Positions 48,936 to 57,786 of a stretch of DNA of 64,000 nt are shown piece after piece. The notes under the pieces were generated by a model that saw only the letters and a list, made by a program, of their open reading frames with translations, had not been told where the DNA came from and ran no database searches. Source of the stretch: Vibrio tarriae (GTDB taxonomy: Bacteria; Pseudomonadota; Gammaproteobacteria; Enterobacterales; Vibrionaceae). The stretch lies in contig NZ_CP022353.1 of the NCBI RefSeq assembly GCF_002216685.1, forward strand, positions 2,170,001 to 2,234,000, in the 5' to 3' direction. Position numbers and translations under genes: made by a program. How positions within the stretch are numbered: the first letter of the stretch is position 1; every line of letters begins with the position of its first letter.

Positions 48936-49949
48936 TTACAGGTCAAATTTGACTTCATCGATCAATTTGATCGCCGCAGCATTGTTATCTGCTACTTTTT
49001 CCAGTGGCAGACTGTCGGCTTTAAACTCGCCCCAAGACTCCACCAATGCAGAACGTTGTACACCCGGTTTAACTGGGTATTCGTAGTTCACTTCGGCATA
49101 CATCTGTTGCGCAGTCGCGCCAGTCAAAAACTCCATCAGTTTCTGAGCGTTTTCACGGTTTGGTGAGTATTTAGCCATCGCCATACCGCTCACGTTAACG
49201 TGCGTACCTTGTGCATTTTGACCAGGGAAGTTGATGTATACCGCTTCAGCCCAAGATTTTTGCTTCTCGTCATTAACCATTGCGCCTAGGTAGTAACTGT
49301 TACCTAGCGACACATCACACAAGCCTTCTTTGATCGCACGAACTTGGTCACGATCGTTACCTTGTGGTTTGCGTGCTAGGTTCGCTTTAACGCCTTCTAG
49401 CCAAGCTTTGGCTTCCGCCTCACCGTGGTTTGCGATGATAGAAGCGACTAACGCAACGTTGTAAGGGTGCTTACCACTACGAGTACAGATTTTGCCTTTG
49501 AATTCAGGTTTTGCCAGATCCATATAGTCAAAACCATCACCGAGCTTACCTAGGCGGTCACGTGAAGAATACACACTGCGAGTACGCTGCGTGAGAGCAA
49601 ACCACTCATCACCACTGTCGCGGTATTGAGCAGGAATGTTCTCTTCAATCAGTTTGCTATCCAGCGGCTGAGTCAAACCTTTTTCGGTCAACTCAAACAG
49701 ACGGCTGAATTCCGCGGTTAAGATCACATCGGCTGGGCTGTATTCGCCTTCTTGGGCAAGTTTTTCAGCAATGCCTTCCTTAGCAAATTTCACGTTAACT
49801 TTGATGCCAGTTTCTTTGGTGAACTCTTGGAACATTGGTTCAATCAAAAATGGCTGGCGGTAAGAGTAGACATTCACTTCTTCAGCGGCCATTGCAGAAG
49901 GAGCGAGTACACCACAAGCAATCGCAGACAGCGTGAGCAGCTTTTTCAT
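48936..49949 (-). CDS. fbpA: periplasmic ferric-iron binding protein FbpA
   Basis: Binds Fe3+ in the periplasm for FbpBC (VC0608 equivalent). The 337-aa precursor has a 21-residue signal peptide (MKKLLTLSAIACGVLAPSAM) and mature start AEEVNVYSYRQ. The iron-ligand tyrosine pair is in NSYYLGAMV. Family length and fold blocks are intact. A Fur-like box lies just upstream, so iron repression is expected. Confidence 0.95.
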   Translation of the reverse strand: MKKLLTLSAIACGVLAPSAMAAEEVNVYSYRQPFLIEPMFQEFTKETGIKVNVKFAKEGIAEKLAQEGEYSPADVILTAEFSRLFELTEKGLTQPLDSKLIEENIPAQYRDSGDEWFALTQRTRSVYSSRDRLGKLGDGFDYMDLAKPEFKGKICTRSGKHPYNVALVASIIANHGEAEAKAWLEGVKANLARKPQGNDRDQVRAIKEGLCDVSLGNSYYLGAMVNDEKQKSWAEAVYINFPGQNAQGTHVNVSGMAMAKYSPNRENAQKLMEFLTGATAQQMYAEVNYEYPVKPGVQRSALVESWGEFKADSLPLEKVADNNAAAIKLIDEVKFDL

Positions 49950-49968
49950 CCTAAAATCCCTTATAACT

Positions 49969-49987
49969 ACTAATGATAACGTTTATC
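49969..49987 (-). promoter_or_regulatory. Fur-like box upstream of fbpA
   Basis: The 19-mer ACTAATGATAACGTTTATC matches 14 of 19 positions of the classical Fur consensus and starts 20 bp before the fbpA ATG. It overlaps the place where the promoter is expected. A second AT-rich segment (AATGATTATTAAG, near 50008-50020) may be another half-site. Confidence 0.7.
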
Positions 49988-50034
49988 AGTTTCACTACAT
50001 TATAAGAATGATTATTAAGAAAACAATCAGAAGA

Positions 50035-50063
50035 GATAAAAAAACCTGCCCAAAGGGCAGGTT
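50035..50063 (-). terminator. amtB terminator
   Basis: AACCTGCCC-AAA-GGGCAGGTT (50043-50063); on the minus strand it is followed by seven Ts. Confidence 0.88.
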
Positions 50064-50090
50064 CTCTAAAGTGAACTTGGTAACTAAATA

Positions 50091-51320
50091 TTACTTAACA
50101 GTCACGAATTCAGGATAAGCTCCGACACCACAATCGTGCATGTCCATCCCTTCCATCTCTTCTTCTTCAGAGACGCGGATCCCCATCGTCGCTTTAAGCA
50201 CGCCCCAAACCACCAGACTTACACCAAACACCCATGCGAAGATCACCGCCGCACCGAGCAATTGTGCACCAAAGGTAGCTTCAGCATTGCTCAGTGGCAC
50301 CACCATCAGACCGAAGAAACCACACACGCCATGAACTGAAATCGCACCAACCGGATCATCAATTTTCAGCTTATCGAGGCCGATGATACTAAACACCACC
50401 AGAGAGCCAGACACTGCGCCAATCGCTACCGAATACAGCGGTGAAGGAGAGAGAGGATCAGCCGTAATCGCCACTAAGCCCGCTAATGCGCCGTTGAGTA
50501 CCATGGTCAGATCCGCTTTTCCCCATGTGGTTTTACACACGAAGAGTGCCGCGATAGCCCCTGCCGCCGCGGCCGCATTGGTATTGAGGAAAATTTTGCC
50601 CACGGACGTCGCATTTTCAAAATCCGACACCATCAACTGTGAGCCGCCGTTAAAGCCAAACCAGCCGAACCACAGAATAAACGTACCGAGTGTGGCCAAT
50701 GGCATGTTGGAACCGGGAATTGGATAAATTTCGCCGTTTTTGCCGTATTTGCCTTTACGAGCCCCAAGCAGAAGAACGCCTGCTAATGCCGCTGAAGCTC
50801 CCGCTAAATGCACAATACCGGAACCTGCGAAATCACTAAATCCTGCCGCTGAAAGGAAGCCACCGCCCCAAGTCCAGTAACCTTCAACGGGGTAGATGAA
50901 CGCGGTCAATACTGCGGAGAAAATCAAAAATGCCCAGAGTTTCATCCGTTCTGCGACGGCACCAGAGACGACAGACATCGCGGTCGCCACAAACACCACT
51001 TGGAAGAAGAAGTCCGATTCGAGCGAGTGGTCAGCGCCATCGGCCTGTGAGCCAATCAGCGCACCAAACGAAGGTAACCAGCCACCTTCTGTGTTATCGA
51101 CATACATGATGTTGTAGCCAACGATCAAATAGGTGGTACAAGCAATCGCATACAGAACAAAGTTTTTCGTCAAAATTTCGGTGGTGTTCTTGGAGCGAAC
51201 CAAACCCGCTTCCAACATAGCGAAACCTGCCGCCATCCACATGACGAGCGCTCCTGAGATCAGGAAGAAAAATGTATCGAGTGCGTAACGCAGCTCAGTA
51301 ACCGTGATTGATAGTTCCAT
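50091..51320 (-). CDS. amtB: ammonium transporter AmtB
   Basis: Trimeric inner-membrane ammonium channel, gated by GlnK. From ATG 51320 it is 409 aa with about 11 membrane helices; signatures are FAMLEAGLVRSKNT near 35, DFAGSGIVHLAGA with the first pore His, and VHGVCGFFG with the second. The TTG two codons upstream is not needed. It is downstream of glnK, the usual operon. Confidence 0.95.
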   Translation of the reverse strand: MELSITVTELRYALDTFFFLISGALVMWMAAGFAMLEAGLVRSKNTTEILTKNFVLYAIACTTYLIVGYNIMYVDNTEGGWLPSFGALIGSQADGADHSLESDFFFQVVFVATAMSVVSGAVAERMKLWAFLIFSAVLTAFIYPVEGYWTWGGGFLSAAGFSDFAGSGIVHLAGASAALAGVLLLGARKGKYGKNGEIYPIPGSNMPLATLGTFILWFGWFGFNGGSQLMVSDFENATSVGKIFLNTNAAAAAGAIAALFVCKTTWGKADLTMVLNGALAGLVAITADPLSPSPLYSVAIGAVSGSLVVFSIIGLDKLKIDDPVGAISVHGVCGFFGLMVVPLSNAEATFGAQLLGAAVIFAWVFGVSLVVWGVLKATMGIRVSEEEEMEGMDMHDCGVGAYPEFVTVK

Positions 51321-51341
51321 AATCAAATCTCATCCTTGAAT

Positions 51342-51707
<366 letters not shown>

Positions 51708-51720
51708 TTACTCTTCATTA

Positions 51721-51737
51721 TCCAAGGGGCGTGCCAA
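51721..51737 (-). promoter_or_regulatory. sigma-54 type promoter of glnK-amtB
   Basis: On the minus strand TTGGCACGCCCCTTGGA has the TGGCAC half and GG-N10-G spacing of sigma-54 promoters; the -12 dinucleotide is GG rather than GC. Transcription would start near 51710, giving a 30-base leader to glnK. Confidence 0.7.
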
Positions 51738-51791
51738 CTTTTTAACTTAATGATTTTTATGGACATATAAACATTTGTTGAGTAAAAAAAC

Positions 51792-51822
51792 AAAAGGCCG
51801 CACCGATTCGGTGCAGCCTTTT
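51792..51822. terminator. terminator after yacL (bidirectional hairpin)
   Basis: AAAAGGC-C-GCACCG-ATT-CGGTGC-A-GCCTTTT, a 13-bp stem with one mismatch, flanked by A and T runs on both strands. It ends acnB-yacL before glnK. Confidence 0.85.
51800..51815. promoter_or_regulatory. NtrC-type binding site inside the terminator stem
   Basis: GCACCGATTCGGTGCA has the GCACC-N5-GGTGC form of NtrC sites, centred about 97 bp upstream of the predicted sigma-54 start of glnK. The same bases make the terminator stem. Confidence 0.6.
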
Positions 51823-51857
51823 CCCAACAATAACGCACAACGTATGAGCAGGATGGA

Positions 51858-52238
51858 TTAGAACCTACCCTGGTTTTGAATAAAGCTTTGCCACTGCGTC
51901 AGTAAGGCCAAAAAGTCTTCTCGCCCACAGGCGGCAATGCTTTCGCTGTCATAGAGAGCAAAATCGGTTTCTAATTCATGCTCACTCTCATAAGCCAGCG
52001 CATTCTCTTGCACTGTGATTTCATCGCCTTGCACCAGTAATGAGATTTCACGTCCCGTCCATAAAAACTCTTGGGCTGGTGATTGTTCTGCCTTATCGAT
52101 CAGCACTAATACGTGATTGAGTTTGGCTAGGTCTTGGCCAATCTCTTCTTGTAGCCATCGCCCGACGATTTGGTGCTCCATATTGCATCGCACCGCATAC
52201 TCACCGAGCAGGGTATTTTTAATAAATTCAAATTCCAT
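51858..52238 (-). CDS. yacL: YacL family protein (UPF0231)
   Basis: A 126-aa protein of unknown function; the family is found next to acnB in E. coli as here. From ATG 52238 it begins MEFEFIKNTLLGEYAVRC, in line with E. coli MDYEFLRD. The conserved parts are MEHQIVGRWLQEEIG and the C-terminal DSESIAACGREDFLALL. The extra upstream codons in the frame are not used. It is strongly acidic. Confidence 0.88.
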   Translation of the reverse strand: MEFEFIKNTLLGEYAVRCNMEHQIVGRWLQEEIGQDLAKLNHVLVLIDKAEQSPAQEFLWTGREISLLVQGDEITVQENALAYESEHELETDFALYDSESIAACGREDFLALLTQWQSFIQNQGRF

Positions 52239-52347
52239 GGTGAACACTCCACCGCTCCACAATGGCGCGAGTATATCGCAAACCCCTTCGCGATACTTAG
52301 ACAAGTGATGGCCGCTGAATTAAACCGAATGGAAAAATACCCACAAT

Positions 52348-52370
52348 AAAGCCGCGACAAGCGCGGCTTT
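52348..52370 (-). terminator. hairpin between acnB and yacL
   Basis: AAAGCCGCG-ACAAG-CGCGGCTTT, a perfect 9-bp stem; the T-run on the minus strand is short (TTTATTG), so it is leaky. Confidence 0.65.
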
Positions 52371-52393
52371 AAAAGAGGATTCAATCACTCATC

Positions 52394-54991
52394 TTATGCA
52401 GGTTCTTGGAAAATGACCGAATCAGCTTTACTGGTGTATTGCCCCATGCGGTGGAAATTGAGGTAACGGTAGGTATCCGCTGCTGCCGCATCAATCTGCT
52501 TCGCATACTCCATGTACTCAGCCACGCTTGGGATTCGACCCAAAATTGCCCCTACAGCCGCTAATTCAGCGGAAGAGAGATAAACGTTAGCCCCTGTGCC
52601 CAAACGGTTCGGGAAGTTACGCGTTGAAGTCGACATTACGGTTGCTTTGTCCGCTACGCGTGCTTGGTTACCCATACACAACGAACATCCCGGCGTTTCG
52701 ATACGCACACCAGCACGACCAAAAATACCGTAGTAACCCTCTTCAATCAGTTGGTCACGATCCATCTTGGTTGGCGGAGCGACCCACAAACGAGTATTCA
52801 ATTGACCATTGAATTTTTCAAGCAATTTACCCGCCGCACGGAAGTGTCCGATGTTGGTCATACAAGAGCCGATGAACACTTCATTGATGGCCTCACCTGC
52901 ACACTCAGAGAGCAGGCGTGCATCGTCCGGATCGTTCGGCGCACACAAGATAGGTTCTTTGATCTCAGCAAGATCAATTTCAATCACATGCGCGTATTCG
53001 GCATCTTTGTCCGCTTCCATCAGCGTTGGGTTGGCTAACCACGCTTCCATCGCTTGAATGCGACGCTCAATGGTACGGCGATCGCCATAACCTTCGGCAA
53101 TCATCCACTTCAGCATCACGATGTTCGAGTTGAGGTACTCTTCAATCGATGCTTGTGAAAGCTTAACCGTACAGCCTGCTGCTGAACGTTCTGCCGATGC
53201 ATCAGACAACTCGAACGCCTGCTCAACCGTTAGGTGTTCAACTCCTTCGATCTCTAGGATACGACCTGAGAATTCGTTGATCTTACCCGCTTTTTCTACC
53301 GTGAGCAGACCTTGCTTGATGCCGTAATAAGGGATGGCATGCACCAGATCACGCAACGTGATCCCCGGCTGCATCTTACCCTTAAAGCGCACCAGAATAG
53401 ATTCAGGCATATCCAAAGGCATCACGCCAGTTGCCGCAGCAAACGCGACCAGACCAGAGCCTGCTGGGAATGAGATCCCAAGAGGGAAGCGAGTATGCGA
53501 ATCACCGCCAGTACCGACTGTATCTGGCAGTAGCATGCGGTTTAACCATGAGTGGATAACACCATCACCCGGACGTAGTGAAACCCCCCCACGGTTCATG
53601 ATGAAATCAGGTAACGTGTGGTGGGTCTGCACATCGACTGGCTTTGGATAAGCCGAGGTGTGACAGAAAGACTGCATGACTAAATCAGCAGAGAAACCCA
53701 AACACGCCAAATCTTTCAGTTCATCACGCGTCATTGGGCCTGTAGTATCTTGCGAACCGACGGTCGTCATCTTAGGTTCACAGTAAGTGTCAGGACGTAC
53801 ACCTTGTACACCACACGCTTTACCCACCATTTTCTGAGCCAGCGTGTAGCCTTTACCGCTATCCGCAACCGCCACAGGACGACGAAACTCTTTTGACGCT
53901 TCCAAACCTAATGCGTGACGCGCTTTATCCGTCAGGCCACGTCCAACGATCAGCGGAATACGGCCACCCGCACGCACTTCATCGTACAGGACATCGGTCT
54001 TCAGTTTGAAAGTCGCAAGCACTTCGCCCGTCGCGTGGTTACACACTTTGCCTTCAAATGGGTAAACGTCGATCACATCGCCCATATTGAGCTTAGAGAC
54101 ATCCACTTCAATCGGCAGCGCACCAGCATCTTCCATGGTATTAAAGAAGATCGGGGCGATTTTACCACCAAGGACATAACCACCTGTACGCTTGTTAGGC
54201 ACATTAGGAATATCGTCCCCCATAAACCACAGCACTGAGTTGGTTGCCGATTTACGTGATGAACCGGTACCGACAACATCACCCACATAAACCAGTTGGT
54301 GACCTTTGGCTTTAAGTACTTCAATCTGTTTGATTGGGCCAACTTTGCCCGCTACATCAGGCTCAATGCCATCACGCGCGTTTTTCAGCATGGCTAATGC
54401 GTGTACAGGAATATCAGGACGTGACCATGCATCAGGCGCTGGAGAGAGATCGTCCGTGTTGGTCTCACCAGTCACTTTAAATACGGTTAAGGTCACTTTT
54501 TCAGGCAATGCAGGCTTAGATAGGAACCACTCCGCATCTGCCCAAGATTGCAGTACTTGTTTGGCAAATGGGTTGCCCGCTTTGGCTTTTTCTTCCACAT
54601 CGTAGAAGTTATCAAACATCAATAGTGTATGAGACAGCGCTTTCGCGGCAATCGGAGCCAGCGCGCTATCGTCCAGTAATTCAATCAGCGGTTCGATGTT
54701 GTAGCCGCCTTGCATGGTACCGAGTAGCTCGGCCGCTTTTTCACGACTCACCAACGGAGATGCGACCTCGCCTCTCGTAACAGCAGTCAAGAAACCCGCT
54801 TTCACGTAAGCCGCTTCATCGACGCCCGGAGGAATACGATTTTCAAGTAGGTCAAGAATAAAAGCTTCTTCACCTTGTGGGGGATTTTTCAGAAGTTCGA
54901 CAAGTCCAGCGACTTGCTCTGCGTCTAGGGGTTTAGGTACAACTCCTTCAGCGGCACGCTCTGCGACGTGTTTACGGTAGGCTTCAAGCAC
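52394..54991 (-). CDS. acnB: aconitate hydratase B
   Basis: Main TCA-cycle aconitase; also a 2-methylisocitrate hydratase. The 865-aa protein has the AcnB-specific N-terminal HEAT-like domain (1-160, [20 protein letters not shown]), swivel domain, and the core with the [4Fe-4S] cysteines in GSCMTNIGH and PGCSLCMGN. The start is a GTG at 54991 with AGAGGA upstream, equal in place to the E. coli start. Confidence 0.96.
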   Translation of the reverse strand: MLEAYRKHVAERAAEGVVPKPLDAEQVAGLVELLKNPPQGEEAFILDLLENRIPPGVDEAAYVKAGFLTAVTRGEVASPLVSREKAAELLGTMQGGYNIEPLIELLDDSALAPIAAKALSHTLLMFDNFYDVEEKAKAGNPFAKQVLQSWADAEWFLSKPALPEKVTLTVFKVTGETNTDDLSPAPDAWSRPDIPVHALAMLKNARDGIEPDVAGKVGPIKQIEVLKAKGHQLVYVGDVVGTGSSRKSATNSVLWFMGDDIPNVPNKRTGGYVLGGKIAPIFFNTMEDAGALPIEVDVSKLNMGDVIDVYPFEGKVCNHATGEVLATFKLKTDVLYDEVRAGGRIPLIVGRGLTDKARHALGLEASKEFRRPVAVADSGKGYTLAQKMVGKACGVQGVRPDTYCEPKMTTVGSQDTTGPMTRDELKDLACLGFSADLVMQSFCHTSAYPKPVDVQTHHTLPDFIMNRGGVSLRPGDGVIHSWLNRMLLPDTVGTGGDSHTRFPLGISFPAGSGLVAFAAATGVMPLDMPESILVRFKGKMQPGITLRDLVHAIPYYGIKQGLLTVEKAGKINEFSGRILEIEGVEHLTVEQAFELSDASAERSAAGCTVKLSQASIEEYLNSNIVMLKWMIAEGYGDRRTIERRIQAMEAWLANPTLMEADKDAEYAHVIEIDLAEIKEPILCAPNDPDDARLLSECAGEAINEVFIGSCMTNIGHFRAAGKLLEKFNGQLNTRLWVAPPTKMDRDQLIEEGYYGIFGRAGVRIETPGCSLCMGNQARVADKATVMSTSTRNFPNRLGTGANVYLSSAELAAVGAILGRIPSVAEYMEYAKQIDAAAADTYRYLNFHRMGQYTSKADSVIFQEPA

Positions 54992-55255
54992 GACTTTTTC
55001 CTCTCATTGCGGTTCACCCAGTTGATTATAAAAATACGAGCGAACATCCTTGGAAACTTGGCTCTCCCTAGCCCTTGTTTTCACTCAAATTGACTGAGAA
55101 ACAGCGCCATAGAGGCCAAACTGTGGGCGTCAGAATAGCAAGTTTAACGATAAATTAAAATCTCATCATTTTGACCAACATAGCAACTTGAGACTAAAGT
55201 TTTAGCTTTCTCACTGAGTGAAAAGCACTCAACACAAACTCGTCTCACGTTCTCG

Positions 55256-57547
55256 CTATTTAAATGTGGTACCAATAATGAAATAGATCGAGTCATAATT
55301 CTGTTCAGTGCGACCATAGCCAAACATAATCGGTCCAATCGGCGAATTGACCCCAGCGAAGATCGAACCTGCGCCATACAAAGGAGCATCTTGCAAACGC
55401 AAATCAGGATCAGACCAGACACCACCGTATTCAATCGATGCCCCTAAGTAGACGGGGGAAGTGAACATGCCAAAATCATTATCAAACCAGCGGTAACGGT
55501 AAACGAGATTCCCGTACAGCTTGTTTTGACCAATCAAGCTATTGCGTGGTATGCCCGACAAATTGAGAAAACCACCGATGCTTTTCGGATCAATCGGGGT
55601 GGATGAATGTTTACTTTTCACCACCCCCATATCCACATTTGCGACTAAAGTATGGCGTGAAAAGGTGTGTGCAGCGATCAATCGCCCAGAAAGCTCCGAT
55701 ACCGTATCAGAGGAGAGCGCATCCCCAGAGAGTGGATTGCTGCCATCAAAACTGTCCTTAGATAGCAGATATTCCAAGTCAAAATAAATCCCTTGCTGGG
55801 GCAAGCTGAAGTCATCCAAGGTGTCATGTCGATAATCGAAAAACACACCGCTACGCTGGAAGGAAAAATCCCCAATCGAAGGTAATGAAGATGCTTCACC
55901 AGTACCTTGGCTGTAACGAGTTCCAAGCTTTATTTCTCGCCACAATTCAATTTGATATCCCAACGCCACTTCCGCAACCCATTCTGAATAGGTGACAGGT
56001 AAGTAATTATCGGTTGCACTCAGCGAAGTATCATCAAACCCCGTCAAAGGGGCATTGCGTGTTTCGTTGCTGTAGAGCATCGAGGCAGTAGTAAATATTT
56101 TCTCTCCGGAGAGGAAAGGCGAATAGAGTTCTGCCTCTATCAGTTTATCCGTACCCATTTCCATATTGAGCACTAACTCAGCACCATGCGAGTTAATGTC
56201 GGTGAAATTGGTAGAAACCCCCAAGGCATACTGGCTTTCAGTTTCAAAATCATCTTCCAAGAAGAAGCGGAAGTTGACGTAATTCGGTCCCCACGATTTT
56301 TCACGAACGTCGATCACTAGCTGTTCTGTATCTTGTTGCTGCTCGTATTGATAGCGCACCAGCTCGAACCGATCTAACGCATAAAGATCTTCTATGCTCG
56401 CTTCAATCTCTTCTGTGCTGAGCTTTTGCGCCGGTTCCAAATCGAGCCGGTTCAGTAATAGCAGATCGCTGTAGTGAGTGTTGTTTTGCAGAGCAATCTC
56501 GTCGACTTTAATATCGTCACCATAGCGCAAGGTTTTACGCCGCTCTTCTTTCTCATCCACATACGCTTGATATTGTGCTGAACTCAGAGCAATTTTCTTG
56601 AAAAAAGCCTGATTATCCATCACTTCTTGATAACCCATCGCAAAAGCCGCCGGCATTTTGTCAAATTCAGTGGTTTCCATTTTGCCCACAGGGGGGCGCA
56701 GCAGCAGATCGCGCGAGGTCAAATGATCGATCTGTTTTTCGGTACTGCGGCGAACCAAATAATTGGAAAGTTGGTCAGCGACCGTAAAAAGATTGGTGAA
56801 ATCATCTTGGCTTTTATAGTCGGTACTGATGTCGACTGCGATAATAATATCCGCTCCCATCGCACGCGCGGCATCAACCGGCATGTTGTTAGTGACTCCA
56901 CCATCCACCAGCCATAAACCGTCAATTTCATAAGGCGGTAACACCCCAGGTACCGACATACTGGCCATCATGGCATCCACCAAAAAACCTTTATCAAGCA
57001 CCACTTCTTGTAGATGAATGATGTCGGTCGCTACCGCGCGATACGGGATCACCAATTGGTCAAAAGAATCGAAAGTGGGAAGATTACCTGTGGTTTCACG
57101 CAACATGCGCAGCATGTTTTGTCCTTGCACCACACCTTTCGGTGCGCGCACTTCACCCCAATGTAGGCCAAGATCTGTGGTGATTTGGTAGCGATCTTCA
57201 TACTCTTTGTCACGGACTCGGCGCTGGCTACGATCAACACGATCGCGATACCCACGGTTCCAATCCACGCTGTATATCAGTGCTTCGATCTCTTCTGCGC
57301 TCATGCCAGTGGCATATAAACCACCGACATAAGCGCCCATACTGGTTCCTGTGATGATATCGACGGGAACGTGCAGCTCCTCCAGCGCTCTTAACACGCC
57401 CATATGCGCGGCACCTTTGGCGCCACCGCCCGCCAGAACTAACGCGATTTTAGGTCGTTTGGCGACTTGAGCCTTGGCTTCTTGTGCCAACGCCAATGGG
57501 GCAAACAATATCCCTACGACTACGCTGAATGATACCGCCCATTTCAT
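55256..57547 (-). CDS. patatin-like phospholipase fused to an Omp85 barrel (type Vd autotransporter-like)
   Basis: The 763-aa protein has a signal peptide (about 1-21), then a patatin domain with oxyanion hole GGGAKGAAHMG near 40, nucleophile Ser69 in GTSMG, and the catalytic Asp in VDGG near 214, so it should be an active lipid acyl hydrolase. A POTRA-like region (about 345-425) and a C-terminal 16-strand type beta-barrel ending ...IIGTTFK follow. This is the layout of P. aeruginosa PlpD. The ATG at 57547 or the GTG at 57550 could be the start. It lies alone between acnB and mrcB. Whether the enzyme domain is on the cell surface, released or periplasmic is not known here. Confidence 0.9.
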   Translation of the reverse strand: MKWAVSFSVVVGILFAPLALAQEAKAQVAKRPKIALVLAGGGAKGAAHMGVLRALEELHVPVDIITGTSMGAYVGGLYATGMSAEEIEALIYSVDWNRGYRDRVDRSQRRVRDKEYEDRYQITTDLGLHWGEVRAPKGVVQGQNMLRMLRETTGNLPTFDSFDQLVIPYRAVATDIIHLQEVVLDKGFLVDAMMASMSVPGVLPPYEIDGLWLVDGGVTNNMPVDAARAMGADIIIAVDISTDYKSQDDFTNLFTVADQLSNYLVRRSTEKQIDHLTSRDLLLRPPVGKMETTEFDKMPAAFAMGYQEVMDNQAFFKKIALSSAQYQAYVDEKEERRKTLRYGDDIKVDEIALQNNTHYSDLLLLNRLDLEPAQKLSTEEIEASIEDLYALDRFELVRYQYEQQQDTEQLVIDVREKSWGPNYVNFRFFLEDDFETESQYALGVSTNFTDINSHGAELVLNMEMGTDKLIEAELYSPFLSGEKIFTTASMLYSNETRNAPLTGFDDTSLSATDNYLPVTYSEWVAEVALGYQIELWREIKLGTRYSQGTGEASSLPSIGDFSFQRSGVFFDYRHDTLDDFSLPQQGIYFDLEYLLSKDSFDGSNPLSGDALSSDTVSELSGRLIAAHTFSRHTLVANVDMGVVKSKHSSTPIDPKSIGGFLNLSGIPRNSLIGQNKLYGNLVYRYRWFDNDFGMFTSPVYLGASIEYGGVWSDPDLRLQDAPLYGAGSIFAGVNSPIGPIMFGYGRTEQNYDSIYFIIGTTFK

Positions 57548-57587
57548 CACGTGAGTTATCCTCGAAATCCTTAAGAATCAAACCAAT

Positions 57588-57712
57588 ATATACCCAAACT
57601 ATTTGGAGTTACAGGTGGGCGACAAATGAGTTCATCCTTATGAACATACACAGACTCTATGCTTGGGATGAACGAGCCTAGCCAACACTGCTGCAGCCTC
57701 AAGTAGGAAGGA
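57588..57712 (+). repeat. ERIC-like intergenic repeat, copy 2
   Basis: A 125-bp element from TATATACCCAAACTATTTGG to CAAGTAGGAAGG, with the ERIC centre (GAGTTCATCCTTATGAACAT ... TGGGATGAACGAGCC) and GCCAACACTGCTGCAGC. Same orientation as copy 1 in the window. It fills most of the 239-bp gap between mrcB and the patatin gene. Confidence 0.85.
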
Positions 57713-57786
57713 GAGAGACGCCTATTGTCACGTAAGCACGGTGAAGTTGTCTCCAAGATAACGACAACTTCACGCCAGCCAACGTC

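Noticed and set aside
55144..55434. 96-codon ORF at the acnB-patatin boundary
   Set aside because: Overlaps the 3' end of the patatin-barrel gene in another frame and has no domain or ribosome site.
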